The notes beneath the pieces are model-generated. The model was given only the letters and a program-made list of their open reading frames with translations, was not told the origin of the DNA and did no database searches. Below, one piece after another: positions 37,540-50,100 of a stretch of DNA of 64,000 bases (positions are counted from its first letter, which is position 1; each line of letters starts with the position of its first letter). The position numbers and the translations under genes were made by a program. The DNA is from Tachypleus tridentatus (Eukaryota > Arthropoda > Merostomata > Xiphosura > Limulidae), in contig NC_134833.1 in the NCBI RefSeq assembly GCF_004210375.1, positions 147,614,127 to 147,678,126 on the forward strand, given 5' to 3'.

Positions 37540-38729
37540 ATGAAAACTTCTGACAAGACATTCAATTTTAAAAGGTTCAAGAATATTCCTGAATTGGAAT
37601 TATTTTGGCAATGACATCAGGTTTCATGCATTCTCTGGCAATCCTGAATTTGAAGCTGGTGTCAGAAATTAGTCCAGCCCAGTTTCTGGTAACCCAAGCT
37701 CTTATCCAGTGGGGAATTTATAATCCTTTTATCAATTTTTCGAAAGCCAGTTACTTCGAAGAGGGCCCGGCATGGCTAAGCGTGTTAAGGTGTGCGACTC
37801 GTAATCTGAGGGTCGCGGGTTCGCATCCCGGTCGCGTCAAACATGCTTGCCCTCCCAGCCGTGGGGCGTTACAATGTTACGGTCCATTCCACTATTCGTT
37901 GGTAAAAGAGTAGCCCAAGAGTTGGCGGTGGGTGGTGATGACTAGCTGCCTTCCCTCTAGTCTTACACTGCTAAATTAGAGACGGCTAGCACAGATAGCC
38001 CTCGAGTAGCTTTGTGCGAAATTCCAAAACAAACAAACAATACTTTGGAGTGAAAAGAGAAAGAACTATTATGTTTTTTAGAGCTTTATTTGGTGGAATG
38101 GTAAAACCCTCATGATATACTGTTTTCATTGGTTCCCTCCTGCGGATCTTTCCACAATCTATTCCTCTTCTCCAGTGTTCATTAATTTGCTTGCTTACTT
38201 GGTTTTGAGGGAACCTTGTGGGGCTAACAATGTATTCTTCTTAATGCTGATGATGACGGGCATTATTTTAACTATCAAACCAACGTTCATCGTAGGAACG
38301 TTTCAAGATATTCATGACGTAGATAATCGACGAAAAGGAACTATTTTTGGGTTTTCTGCGTGTCTATTGAAATCTTGTTGCTATACAATGGCCCGTAAAC
38401 TTCAAAGAACACCACCTTAAGTTGTGGCTGCCATGATGTCTACCTTTAGCTTTGTTGTATGAACTTTTTTATTGTTCTTGTTCGAAAAAACGCAATTATC
38501 ACCTTGTGGTAAAAGCAGTGCTCTTGTTGTGAGTTCAGGCATTTGTATGACACTGAATCATCTCCTCACCACAATAGCCTTACAAGTGGAAAATGCTGGA
38601 CCAGTGTCTGTTGCTCAAACTCTAAATATAATTACAGCCTTTTAAATACCATCGCCACCTGGTGTAGTATTTTGGCGCTCTTTTAATTCTTTTGGTGTTC
38701 TTTTAACAACATTAAGGAAAGTGAATTGG
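37540..38729 (+). pseudogene. SLC35G1-like EamA transporter, copy 5 (dead)
   Basis: The most damaged plus-strand copy. It begins with ATG at 37,540 (MKTSDKTFNF) and loses frame at once near 37,590. It is interrupted by a full SINE at 37,762-38,040 and has another frameshift at 38,106-38,112, TAA at 38,418-38,420 where copy 3 has CAA, TGA at 38,460-38,462, a 21 bp deletion near 38,643, and a one-base loss soon after. The normal stop is also lost (GTGAATTGG at the end of homology). The 102-codon frame 38,112-38,420 still reads the conserved middle part (MIYCFHWFPPADLSTIYSS). Divergent from copy 4. Confidence 0.9.
37762..38040 (+). mobile_element. Full-length tRNA-Thr-like SINE inside copy 5
   Basis: GGCCCGGCATGGCTAAGCGT head, CTCGTAA loop, B box GGGTTCGCATCCC, full body, tail CAAAACAAACAAACAA. 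Target duplication TACTTCGAAG (37,752-37,761) and TACTTTGGAG (38,041-38,050), two mismatches. This is one of the best-preserved copies and so one of the younger ones. Confidence 0.9.
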
Positions 38730-39533
38730 TTCCGAACATTTTCTTCATTATTTTATTGTTTGAAAGTTTTTTATTACAAATGTAGTTCACGAGAAACAGA
38801 TTTATTAAACATTGTTTGGAGTGAAAAGTATAACTGTCGATTGATGATAATGGGTAGGACCTTGAGTTCGAGTACTAGTTTTCCAATGATGATGACATAC
38901 AATCGACTTGTTTAGTTTGTTGTTTCGCTTTGATCCCGATGTATATGGTTGTGAGAGTTCGGTTTTCGACTTCAAGATAAACTTTTGATGCTTTAGTGAG
39001 ACGTGCTCAGATTTCTTTTATGTTCCTATTTTTCACGAAACTTCCATGTGTTTATTTGTGTTTCCTTTGTTTTCATTAAGAATTTACTGTAAATAAAAAT
39101 AATTTGTAAAAAAAAGAAAAACATTCGATCTGCATTAAAATTTCAAATTTTATAAATGTGTCAAATAAAAATTAAACAACTCTGTATTTGAAACAGTTTT
39201 GAAACTGTTCTCAAACATATCTGTTTTGATATGTATCACAATTTTACAAACATTCATTAATGAAAATGATAAGTCACATACAAGATTCTAATATTTTCAA
39301 TTTTTACTAGCTGAGACTCGGAAAACATTATGTGGAAGTGAATGTATTTAACAAAACTACACGACGTATTTAAGTTTATAATCGACCACCCACGATGTAT
39401 ATCAAGATGCAATTTTAAGATGTCCGTATTTGTCAGCAATGGCAATATTATTTAATATTAATTTCAGCATACTTACTAATAAGTCGTATTGTGTTTCTAA
39501 ACCAAAATATGTATCTTCAAGTTTTAACTCATA
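38730..39533. other. 3' flank of copy 5
   Basis: AT-rich, no recognisable gene. Short frames (64 codons plus at 38,721; 62 codons minus at 39,257) lack motifs. Pieces resemble the 3' flanks of the other copies. Confidence 0.45.
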
Positions 39534-39540
39534 AAAATAT

Positions 39541-39820
39541 TTGTTTGTTTCTTTTTGAATTTCGTGCAAAGCTACTTGAGGGGTATCTACGCTAGCTGTC
39601 CCTAATTTAGTCGTCTAACACTAGAGGGAAGGCAGCTAGTCATCACCACCCACCGCCAACTCTTGGGCTACTCTTTTACTAATGAATGGTGGGATTGACC
39701 CTCACTTTATAACGTCCCCACGGCTGGGAGGGCGAGCATGTTTGGTGCGACCGGTATTCGAACTCGCGACTCTCGGATTACCGGTTGAACGCCTTAACAC
39801 GCTTGGCCATGCCGGGCCTC
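39541..39820 (-). mobile_element. Full-length tRNA-Thr-like SINE
   Basis: Reverse orientation, from the TTGTTTGTTTCTTTTTGAAT tail to the GGCCATGCCGGGCC head. A perfect 10-base target duplication AAAATATTTG lies at 39,534-39,543 and 39,821-39,830. It is absent from the matching flanks of copies 1 and 3. Confidence 0.9.
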
Positions 39821-40375
39821 AAAATATTTGTAACTTACCAAGTGAGTAAATTTAGCAGAAGTATTCGAAAACTTTCACCGGCTTTCTGTCGATACTTGTT
39901 TATATTGTAATGTACTTTCAGCTGCTGAGGTATCAGAAACTTTCCAAAGAAAGAATTGATTTTCAACGAAAAACTTTCTAGTTTTTAAATGGTTGTCATC
40001 ACAATTCCATTGTGTTGAAGAAAATACTTTATAAAAGACGTCAAGTTTGATTCATCATGTCTACCTTTAATTCAAGTCTTCTTTAAACCTTCAATCATAC
40101 ATTTCAATCATTCAATCTTCAATCAAGGGTTAATAAGGTAAAATAAAGACTTTTGACGGTCCCTAAACAACCATATAGGTATTAATTTTTTTATTCTACT
40201 GTAGAATTTTCAATTTATTTTATTATAATTTTATTTAAACTTAGGTACATATTTTACAGCTTACAAAAGTGCAGATTAATAGTTAACAATACATTTTTAT
40301 AACGTTTCTTACCTAAAAATAAAAAACCCGTTCTCAAAAGCATAAAATCAATTATTGTTGACAACGAATTTAGTA

Positions 40376-40740
40376 GAATTTCAATAACACTCAGTTCTTA
40401 AACTTTTTAGAACAAACATGCTTTCAATAATAATGAGTTTTTAAATTATGCAAACATGATTTGAACAAAATTGAGTTTTTAAACTTTGTAGATATGATAC
40501 CAATAACACTCACTTTTCAAACTATGAAGACATGATTTCAATAACACTAATATTAAAACTTTGCATACCTGATTTCAGTAACGCTCAATGTTTAAACTCT
40601 ATGGAGAAGATATGTTTTCAGTGACACTGTTTCTCAGTTTTGTAAAGCAATCATGATTGTACTAACACTCAGGTTTCAAACTATGCACAGTAAACATAAT
40701 GTAAATAATAACCAGTTTTTAAACTTTGGAAACATGACAG
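40376..40740 (+). repeat. Degenerate ~40 bp tandem repeat, about nine units
   Basis: Units follow the pattern CATGATTTCAATAACACTCA then GTTTTTAAACTTTG plus a few bases. Unit length drifts between about 38 and 44. It is the longest example of the repeat found in the 3' flanks of all transporter units. Confidence 0.6.
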
Positions 40741-41069
40741 GCTTATAATGATATACACAGACTTTAAATACGTATAGCAAGCCCAATAGAAGCAAAGAAT
40801 TACGTTGTTTCATGGTCACTTAACAAACAAAAACTAGTTAAAACCAGAATTACAAAAATGAAAGAGGATTTTAATTCTACATTTACAGGGTAATAATGTG
40901 ACATTGCGGTCTAATTATCTAAGTTACAGCCTAGGTAGGAATTATATTTTTAACAGTTTTTTATTTAGGCTCTAAATATTCTTCATAGTTTATCCTAGGA
41001 AAACAATTACATTTATGTTTTGCATTAGATATTTCTATGCGTGTGTTGATTAGTATAAGTATGTTGTTA

Positions 41070-41308
41070 GGCCTAACGTGGTTTGGTGGTTAAGGCGCTC
41101 GAATCGTAATTGTAGTACGCGGGTTCGATTCCTAGTTACACCAAAGATGGGAGTATTATAATGAAACAGCCAATTCAACTAATCGTTGATAAAAGACTAG
41201 TCAACCAGTTAACGATGAATGGAAATGACTACTTCATTTCCGTCTAGTCTTATACTTCTAAATTAGCGCAAATAATATTTGCGCATAATTCAAAAATCAC
41301 AGAAACAG
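41070..41308 (+). mobile_element. Diverged tRNA-Thr-like SINE
   Basis: Head GTTTGGTGGTTAAGGCGCTC with B box GGGTTCGATTCC, a body with many changes (TAATCGTTGATAAAAGACTA) and a decayed tail. It is older than the full-length copies nearby. Confidence 0.75.
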
Positions 41309-42956
41309 GTGTGTTCATTATAATTAAAGTCTAAATTGTTTCCGTAAACCATTTAAATAACACTACAGTGAAGAATCGTCTGTGTATCTTAGAGTATAGT
41401 GTAAATTAAAATGCAAAATTAAAAAATTTCAATATTTTCATTTGAAACTATAATTATTTTAAACCCTTGTTTATTTTAAGAAATTGGTGAATTTAGAAAG
41501 TGTGGAATATTCAGTTGAATAATATCTTATATTATTTTATTTTTCATATGTATGTCTTAGATAAAAAAGGCGAATATTAAACTAATTAGTTAATTGATAG
41601 GAAGGATGCTGAACTGATCTTCATGAAAATATTAATCCTTTAAATATTGCCTCTTCTATTTATTCAAGGCGACATCTATCTTTACTTCAACGACTTATGG
41701 TCAAGTTGAGAGTTAGCATATGAAGATACAGAGGAGGTGAAAAGTGAATTGATGAATATGTATGGTGAACAACAAGGATTATCCAAGACCTTACGAACCC
41801 TGATTAGGAAATGTTAAATGTCGATTTAATAGAAATTTCAAATAGTTGCCGCCAGGAAAAACTTCATTTTCATATAAAATAACAAAGTATAATATTTAGG
41901 GACAACAATGGAACTCTTGGTCGAACTCGGGTGTCCCATCTTTTAAACTAAATTATTATAAATTTAAAAATATATCTGAAACCCAGCCCTTACTATTCAG
42001 ATGGGTATCAAGCTTTTACTTAATCATAATATAAAGTTTGTTGAGGACAAAAGATATATCTGTTGGTTCATCCTGGTTGTACCATCATCTACACCAAATT
42101 TGAAATAATAAAAAAATATAAATCCAGTTCTTATCATTGTTACATTCATCAAGATTTCTTTGAAACTCATTGAAATTTATTGTCTCAATAACATACGAAA
42201 CAACTCATTCCATTGGTGAAATATCTTATTTAAAAATAAAATTGTCGTAGCTGAAAACAGCTTTCCCTTTGCCTATATCTATATGTATGTCTTCTCGGTC
42301 TATAATTGTCAATGTTAAGTATGACAAATGTTGACACATCAACGAAATCAATTACTTTTAGAATCTCAAACACAGCAACCAGATCTCCTCTAACTTTTCT
42401 TTTTCACAATTTTAAGACCTTAATCTCTACTCAAATAACAACCCTTCCATCTGAGGTATGATTTTAGTTACCATTTTATGAATACGTTCCAGCAATTCTA
42501 TGCTCTTTCTAAAGTATGGAGTCAAAGGCTGAACATAATTCACCAAATATGACCCGACCAGTGATATATACAGCTTAAAATCCTATTCCTCATATCACCA
42601 TGGAGAGCACATCGCTTGGATGGCTTCGGAGACTGATCAACAAATACATTAAGGTTAGTTCTTTGAAGGTTACTCCAAAATTATATTTATAAATCAAATT
42701 ATTATAATCCACATACATTGCACTCCATTTACTATAATTGCAACACATCGGTAATTTATTTGCCCAATTAAATAAATTATCCAAACTAATTTTTACATCA
42801 GTGACATCCTCCTCAAACAAGCAAGAGCTTGACAAGAGAAGTAAATTTAAGTAATTTATTGAACATTCCTTCATCTATCTCATTAATGTAAATTTAAAAA
42901 AAAACGACAATGGTTCTAAGACGGAGCCCTAAATTGTCCACTTGTGATATTCTTCT

Positions 42957-43474
42957 GGACTGGGATGGACAGATGGTTAAGCGCTTGATTCGTAATCCGA
43001 GGGGTCGCGGAATAGAATCCTCGTCACACCAAATATACTCATTCTTTCTATTGTTAGTGCGTTATAATGAGGCCCGGCACGGTAAGGTGGGTAAAGGCGT
43101 GCGACTCGTAATCTGAGGGTCGCGGGTTCGCCCTTTAAGCTGTGGGGGCGTTATAATGTTATGGTCAATCCTACTATTCATTGGTTAAAGAGTAGCACAA
43201 AAGTTGGCGGTGGGTGGTGATGACTAGCTGCCTTCCCTCTAGTCTTACACTGCTAAATTAGGGAGGGCTAGAACAGAGAGCCCTCGAGTAGCTTTGCGCG
43301 AAATTCAAAACAAACAAACAAGCGTTATAATGTGACTGTCAATAAAACTATTCGTTGATGAAAGAGTAACCCAAGAGTTGACAGTGAGTGGTGATGACTA
43401 GTTGCCTCCCCCAAGTGTAAATTACTGACGGCTAGCGCAGTACACCTTTCCGCGCAATTCAAAAACAAATAAAT
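42957..43474 (+). mobile_element. Outer SINE split by a younger SINE
   Basis: The first part (42,957-43,069) has a tRNA-like head with TGGTTAAGCGC and CTCATTCTTTCTATT. The second part (43,322-43,474) resumes with GCGTTATAATGTGACTG and runs to the tail CGCGCAATTCAAAAACAAAT. Together they make one standard-length element interrupted in its middle. Confidence 0.88.
43071..43321 (+). mobile_element. Inner SINE with partial B-box deletion
   Basis: Starts GGCCCGGCACGGTAAGGTGG and ends CAAAACAAACAAACAA. It is flanked by an 11-base duplication GCGTTATAATG at 43,059-43,069 and 43,322-43,332. The internal promoter is damaged: GGGTTCG runs straight into CCCTTTAAGC, losing about 28 bases that include the end of the B box. 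Confidence 0.9.
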
Positions 43475-43720
43475 AGACATGTATCTAGTTTAGCTAAAGT
43501 CCATTCTAATAACACTCTGTTTTCTTCCACCCAGAAACTCTTGTCCAATTAACTCACTTATCTCCCACACCTATAGAGATAATTTTATTAGCCATTAAAG
43601 TGGCATCTCGTCAAATGCTTTAAAAATACAGATACACCACATTTACACAAGCAGTGTCTTTTGGTAAGAATGTCAGGATTTTTAAGACGAGGTTTTTTCT
43701 CAATAACAATATGGATATTA

Positions 43721-44168
43721 TTCAATAACATTTTAAAATTACTTCACAAATCATCTTTTATTTGATTTTTTTCGTCAAATGTACAAAAATGATTTGAAGT
43801 ACTTAAGGCGTGATAAGCTAAAGCTGACAAAGTAAGTTCACCTTTTTATGATAACGATTAGAGAGAGCCACTTTTAACTGATTTATTACCAGAGGTGTAA
43901 GTGTATGTCAGGTTGTTTTTAAAATTATCACATGTGTTGATAATTGTTACTCATATTCCTTAACAAACAATTAGTTTTATCTAAATATTAATAAAAACAG
44001 TAATGTTATTTGTAAACGGAACTGGGAGAAGTCTGGATGTGAACGTGTTGGTCTACCATTCATGAGATTCAAGGTTCGAAACATCATAAAACGCTGAAGC
44101 AAAGTAACATGGTTTTCTCAACTTCTTACTGATAAACACTTAAAAGGAATAAAACCAGATTATGCACA
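43721..44168. other. Spacer before the satellite
   Basis: Unassigned AT-rich sequence. A stretch near 44,030-44,100 has a GGTTCGAAAC that resembles a tRNA B box, but no convincing head or body, so no SINE is called. Confidence 0.35.
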
Positions 44169-47100
44169 TGTAGGCCTAAGGCTTCCGTTAGACAGATCCA
44201 ACAAACAGTGTACGAAATGTAGGCCTAAGACTGGCGTTAGACAGACACAACAAACAGTGTAGGAAATGTAGGCCTAAGACTAGCGTTAGACAGACACAAC
44301 AAACAGTGTAGGAAATGTAGGCCTAAGACTGGCGTTAGACAAACACAACAAACAGTGTAAAAAATATAGGCCTAATACTGGAGTTAGACAGACACAACAA
44401 ACAGTGTAGGAAATGTAGGCCTAAGACTGGCGTTAGACAGACACAACAAACAGTGTAGGAAATATAGGCCTAAGACTGGCGTTAGACAGACGCAACAAAC
44501 AGTGTAGGAAATGTAGGCCTAAGACTGGCGTTAAACAGACTCAACCAACATTGCAGGAAATGTAGGCCTAAGACTGGCATTAGACAGACACAACAAACAG
44601 TGTAGCAAATGTAGGCCTAAGACTGGCGTTAGAAAGACACCACCAACAGTGTTGGAAATGTAGGCCTAAGACTGGCATTAGACAGACACAACAAACAGTG
44701 TAGGAAATGTAGGACTAAGACTGGCGTTAGACATCCACAACAAACAGTGTAGGAAATGTAGGCTTAAGACTGACGTTAGACAGACAGAACCAACAGTGTA
44801 GGAAATGTAGGCCTTAGACTGGCGTTAGACAGACACAACCAACAGTGTAGGAAATGTAGGCCTAAGACTGGCGTTAGACAAACACAACAAACAGTGTAGA
44901 AAATGCAGGCCTAAGACTGGCGTTAGACAGACACAACAGACAGTGTAGGAAATGTAGGCCTAAGACTGGCGTTAGACAGACACAACCAACATTGCAGGAA
45001 ATGTAGGCCTAAGACTGGCATTAGACAGACACAACAAACAGTGTAGCAAATGTAGGCCTAAGACTGGCGTTAGAAAGACACCACCAACAGTGTTGGAAAT
45101 GTAGGCCTAAGACTGGCATTAGACAGACACAACAAACAGTGCAGGAAATGTAGGACCTAAGACTGGCGTTAGACATCCACAACAAACAGTGTAGGAAATG
45201 TAGGCTTAAGACTGACGTTAGACAGACAGAACCAACAGTGTAGGAAATGTAGGCCTTAGACTGGCGTTAGACAGACACAACCAACAGTGTAGGAAATGTA
45301 GGCCTAAGACTGGCGTTAGACAAACACAACAAACAGTGTAGAAAAATGCAGGCCTAAGACTGGCGTTAGACAGACACAACAGACAGTGTAGGAAATGTAG
45401 GCCTAAGACTGGCGTTAGACAGACACAACCAACATTGCAGGAAATGTAGGCCTAAGACTGGCGTTAGACAGACACGACAAACAGTGTAGAAAATGTAGGC
45501 CTAAGACTGGCGTTAAAAAAAAAAGACACAACAAACAGTGTAGAAAGTGTAGGCCTAAGACTGGCGTTAGAAAGACACCACCAACAGTGTAGGAAATGTA
45601 GGCCTAAGACTGGAATTAGACAGACACAACAAACAGTGTAGGAAATGTAGGCCTAAGACTGGCGTTAGACAGACACAACCAACAGTGTAGGAAATGTAGG
45701 CTTAAGACTGGCGTTAGACAGACACAACAAACAGTGTAGAATATGCAGGCCTAAGACTGGCGTTAGACAGACACAAACAAACAGTGTAGGAAATGTAGGC
45801 CTAAGACTGGAATTAGACAGACACAACAAACATTGTGTGGAAATGTAGGACTAAGACTGCCGTTAGACATCCACAACAAACAGTGTTAAAAATGTAGGCT
45901 TAAGACTGGCGTTAGACAGACAAAACAAACAGTGTAGGAAATGTAGGCCTAAGACTGGCGTTAGACAGACACACAAACAGTGTAGGAAATGTAGGCCTAA
46001 GACTGGCGCTAGACAGACACAACAAACAGTGTAGAAAATGCAGGTCTAAGACTGGCGTTAGACAGACACAACAAACAGTGTAGGAAATGTAGGCCTAAGA
46101 CTGGCGTTAAACAGACTCAACCAACATTGCAGGAAATGTAGGCCTAAGACTGGCGTTAGACAGACACAACCAACATTGCAGGAAATGTAGGCCTAAGACT
46201 AGGAATTAGACAGACACGACAAACAGTGTAGCAAATGTAGGCCTAAGACTGGCGTTAGAAAGACACAACAAACAGTGTAGCAAATGTAGGCCTAAGACTG
46301 GCGTTAGAAAGACACAACCAACAGTGTTGGAAATGTAGTCCTAAGACTGGCATTAGACAGACACAACAAACAGTGTAGGAAATGTAGGACTAAGACTGGC
46401 GTTAAACATCCACAACAAACAGTGTAGGAAATGTAGGCCTAAGACTGGCGATAAGACAGACTCAACCAACATTGCAGGAAATGTAGGCCTAAGACTGGCA
46501 TTAGACAGACACAACAAACATTGTAGCAAATGTAGGCCTAAGACTGGCGTTAGACAGACAGAACCAACAGTGTAGGAAATGTAGGCCTAAGACTGGCGTT
46601 AGACAGACACAACCAACAGTGTAGGAAATGTAGGCCTAAGACTGGCGTTAGACAGACACAACAAACAGTGTAGAAAAATGCAGGCCTAAGACTGGCGTTA
46701 GACAGACACAACCAACAGTGCAGGAAATGTAGGCCTAAGACTGGCATTAGACAGACACAACAAAACAGTGTAGCAAATGTAGGCCTAAGACTGGCGTTAG
46801 AGAGACACAACAAACAGTGTAGAAATGTAGGCCTAAGACTGGCGTTAGAAAGACACCAACCAACAGTGTAGGAAATGTAGGCCTAAGACTGGAATTAGAC
46901 AGACACAACAAACAGTGTAGGAAATGTAGGCCTAAGACTGGCGTTAGACAGACACAACCAACAGTGTAGGAAATGTAGGCCTAAGACTGGCGTTAGACAG
47001 ACACAACAAACAGTGTAGAAAAAATGCAGGCCTAACACTGGCGTTAGACAGACACAACAAACAGTGTAGGAAATGTAGGCCTAAGACTGAAATTAGACAG

Positions 47101-50100
47101 ACACAACAAACAGTGTAGGAAATGTAGGACTAAGACTGGCGTTAGACATCCACAAACAAAACAAACAGTGTAGGAAATGTAGGCCTAAGACTGGCGTTAG
47201 ACAGACAGAACCAACAGTGTAGGAAATGTAGGCCTAAGACTGGCGTTAGACAGACACAAACCAACAGTGTAGGAAATGTAGGCCTAAGACTGGCGTTAGA
47301 CAGACAACAACAAACAGTGTAGAAAATGCAGGTCTAAGACTGGCGTTAGACAGACACAACAAACAGTGTAGGAAATGTAGGCCTAAGACTGGCGTTAGAC
47401 AGACACAACCAACATTGCAGGAAATGTAGGCCTAAGACTGGCATTAGACAGACACAACAAACACAGTGTAGCAAATGTGGCCCTAAGACTGGCGTTAGCA
47501 AGACACAACCAACAGTGCTGGAAATGTAGGCCTAAGACTGGCGTTAGACAGACACAACAAACAGTGTAGAAATGTAGGCCTAAGACTGGCGTTAGACAGA
47601 CACAACAAACAGTGTAGGAAATGTAGGCCTAAGACTGGCGTTAGACAGACACAACAAACAGTGTAGGAAATGTAGGCCTAAGACTGGCGTTAGAAAGACA
47701 CAACAAACAGTGTTGGAAATGTAGGCCTAAGACTGGCGTTAGACAGACACAACCAACAGCGTAGTGTAAATGTAGGCATAAGACTGGCGTTAGACAGACC
47801 CAACCAACAGTGTAGCAAATGTAGGCCTAAGACTGGCGTTAGACACCACACAACCAACAGTGTAGGAAATGTAGGCCTAAGACTGGCATTAGACAGACAC
47901 AACAAACAGTGTAAGAAATATAGGCCTAAGACTGGCGTTAGACAGACACAACAAACAGTGTAGGAAAATGTAGGCCTAAGACTGGCGTTAGACAGACACA
48001 ACAAACAGTGTAGGAAATGTAGGCCTAAGACTGGCGTTAGACAGACACAACAAAACAAAGTGTAGCAAATGTAGGCCTAAGACTGGCGTTAGACAGACAG
48101 AACCAACAGTGTAGGAAATGTAGGCCTAAGACTGGCGTTAGACAGACACAACCAACAGTGTAGGAAATGTAGGCCTAAGACTGGCGTTAGACACACACAA
48201 ACAGTGTAGAAAATGCAGGCCTAAGACTGGCAGTTAGACAGACACAACAAACAGTGTAGGAAATGTAGGCCTAAGACTGGCGTTAGACAGACACAACCAA
48301 CATTGCAGGAAATGTAGGCCTAAGACTGGCATTAGACAGACACGAACAAACAGTGTAGCAAATGTAGGCCTAAGACTGGCGTTAAAAAGACACAACAAAC
48401 AGTGTAGCAGTGTAGGCCTAAGACTGGCGTTAGAAAGACAACCACCAACAGTGTAGGAAATGTAGGCCTAAGACTGGAATTAGACAGACACAAACAAACA
48501 GTGTAGTGAAATGTAGGCCTAAGACTGGCGTTAGACAGACAACAACCAACAGTGTAGGAAATGTAGGCTTAAGACTGGCGTTAGACAGACACAACAAACA
48601 GTGTAGAAAAATGCAGGTCTAAGACTGGCGTTAGACAGACACAAACAAACAGTGTAGGGAAATGTAGGCCTCAAGACTGGATTGCGACAAGACACAACAA
48701 ACAGTGTAGGAAATGTAGGACTAAGACTGGCGTTAGACATCCACAACAAAACAGTGTTGGAAATGTAGGCTAGAAGACTGGCGTTAGACAGACACAAACC
48801 AACAGTGCAGGAAATGTAGGCCCAAGACTGGCGTTAGACAGACACAAACAAACAGTGGTAGAAAATGCAGGCCTAAGACTGGCGTTAGACAGACACAACA
48901 AACAGTGTAGGAAATGTAGGCCTAAGACTGGCGTTAGACAGACACACAACCAACATTGCAGGAAATGTAGGCCTAAGACTGGCATTAGACAGGCACAGAC
49001 AAACAAACAGTGTAGCAAATGTAGGCCCTAGACTGGCGTTAGAAAGACACCACCAACAGTGTAGGAAATGTACGCCTAAGACTGAAATTAGACAGACACA
49101 ACAAACAGTGTAGGAAAATGTAGGCCTAAGACTGGCGTTAGACAGACACAACCAACAGTGTAGGAAATGTAGGACTAAGACTGGCGTTAGACAGACACAA
49201 CAAACAGTGGTAGAAAATGTAGGCCTAAGACTGGCGTTAAACAGACACAACCAACATTGCAGGAAATGTAGGCCTAAGACTGGCATTAGACAGACACAAC
49301 AAACAGTGTAGCAAATGTAGGCCTAAGACTGGCGTTAGACAGACAGAACCAACAGTGTAGGAAATGTAGGCCTAAGACTGGCGTTAGACAGACACAACCA
49401 ACAGTGTAGGAAATGTGGCCTAAGACTGGCGTTAAACAGACACAACAAACAGTGTAGAAAATGCAGGCCTAAGACTGGCGTTAGACAGACACAACAAACA
49501 GTGTAGGAAATGTAGGCCTAAGACTGGCGTTAGACAGACACAACCAACATTGCAGGAAATGTAGGCCTAAGACTGGCATTAGACAGGTACGACAAACAGT
49601 GTAGCAAATGTAGGCCCAGACTGGCGTTAGAAAGACACCACCAACAGTGTAGGAAATGTAAGGCCTAAGACTGGCAATTAGACAGACAAAACAAACAGTG
49701 TAGGAAATGTAGGCCTAAGACTGGCGTTAGACAGACACAACCAACAGTGTAGGGAAATGTAGACCTAAGACTGGCGTTAGACAGACAACAAACAAACAGT
49801 GTAGAGAAAATGCAGGCCTAAGACTGGCGTTAGACAGACAATAAACAAAGAGTGTAGGGAAATGTAGGCCTAAGACTGGAATTAGACAGACACAACAAAC
49901 AGTGTAGGAAATGTAGGACCAAGACTGGCGTTAGACATCCACAAACAAAACAGTGTAGGAAATGTAGGCTTAAGACTGGCGTTAGACAGACAGAACCAAC
50001 AGTGTAGGAAAAGTGTAGGCCTTAGACTGAGCGTTAGACAGACACAACCAACAGAGTAGGAAATGTAGGCCTAAGACTGGCGTTAGAGTTAGACAACAAC

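Larger units (their letters stand above)
41965..43720 (-). mobile_element. CR1-like LINE fragment, minus strand
   Basis: Same family as 25,215-26,990 but an independent insertion, since the flanks beyond its 3' end do not match. In reading order it has a relic of the VVYLDF RT region (near 43,640), then after a double SINE a 94-codon open frame (42,874-42,590) reading FEEDVTDVKISLDNLFNWANKL and MYVDYNNLIYKYNFG, then the C-terminal part with IELLERIHKMVTKIIPQMEG near 42,450-42,520. A block GGGCTGGGTTT (inverted, about 41,970-41,985) marks the 3' end. Confidence 0.75.

Noticed and set aside
44030-44105. B-box-like GGTTCGAAAC suggesting another SINE
   Set aside because: No A box, body or tail could be recognised around it.
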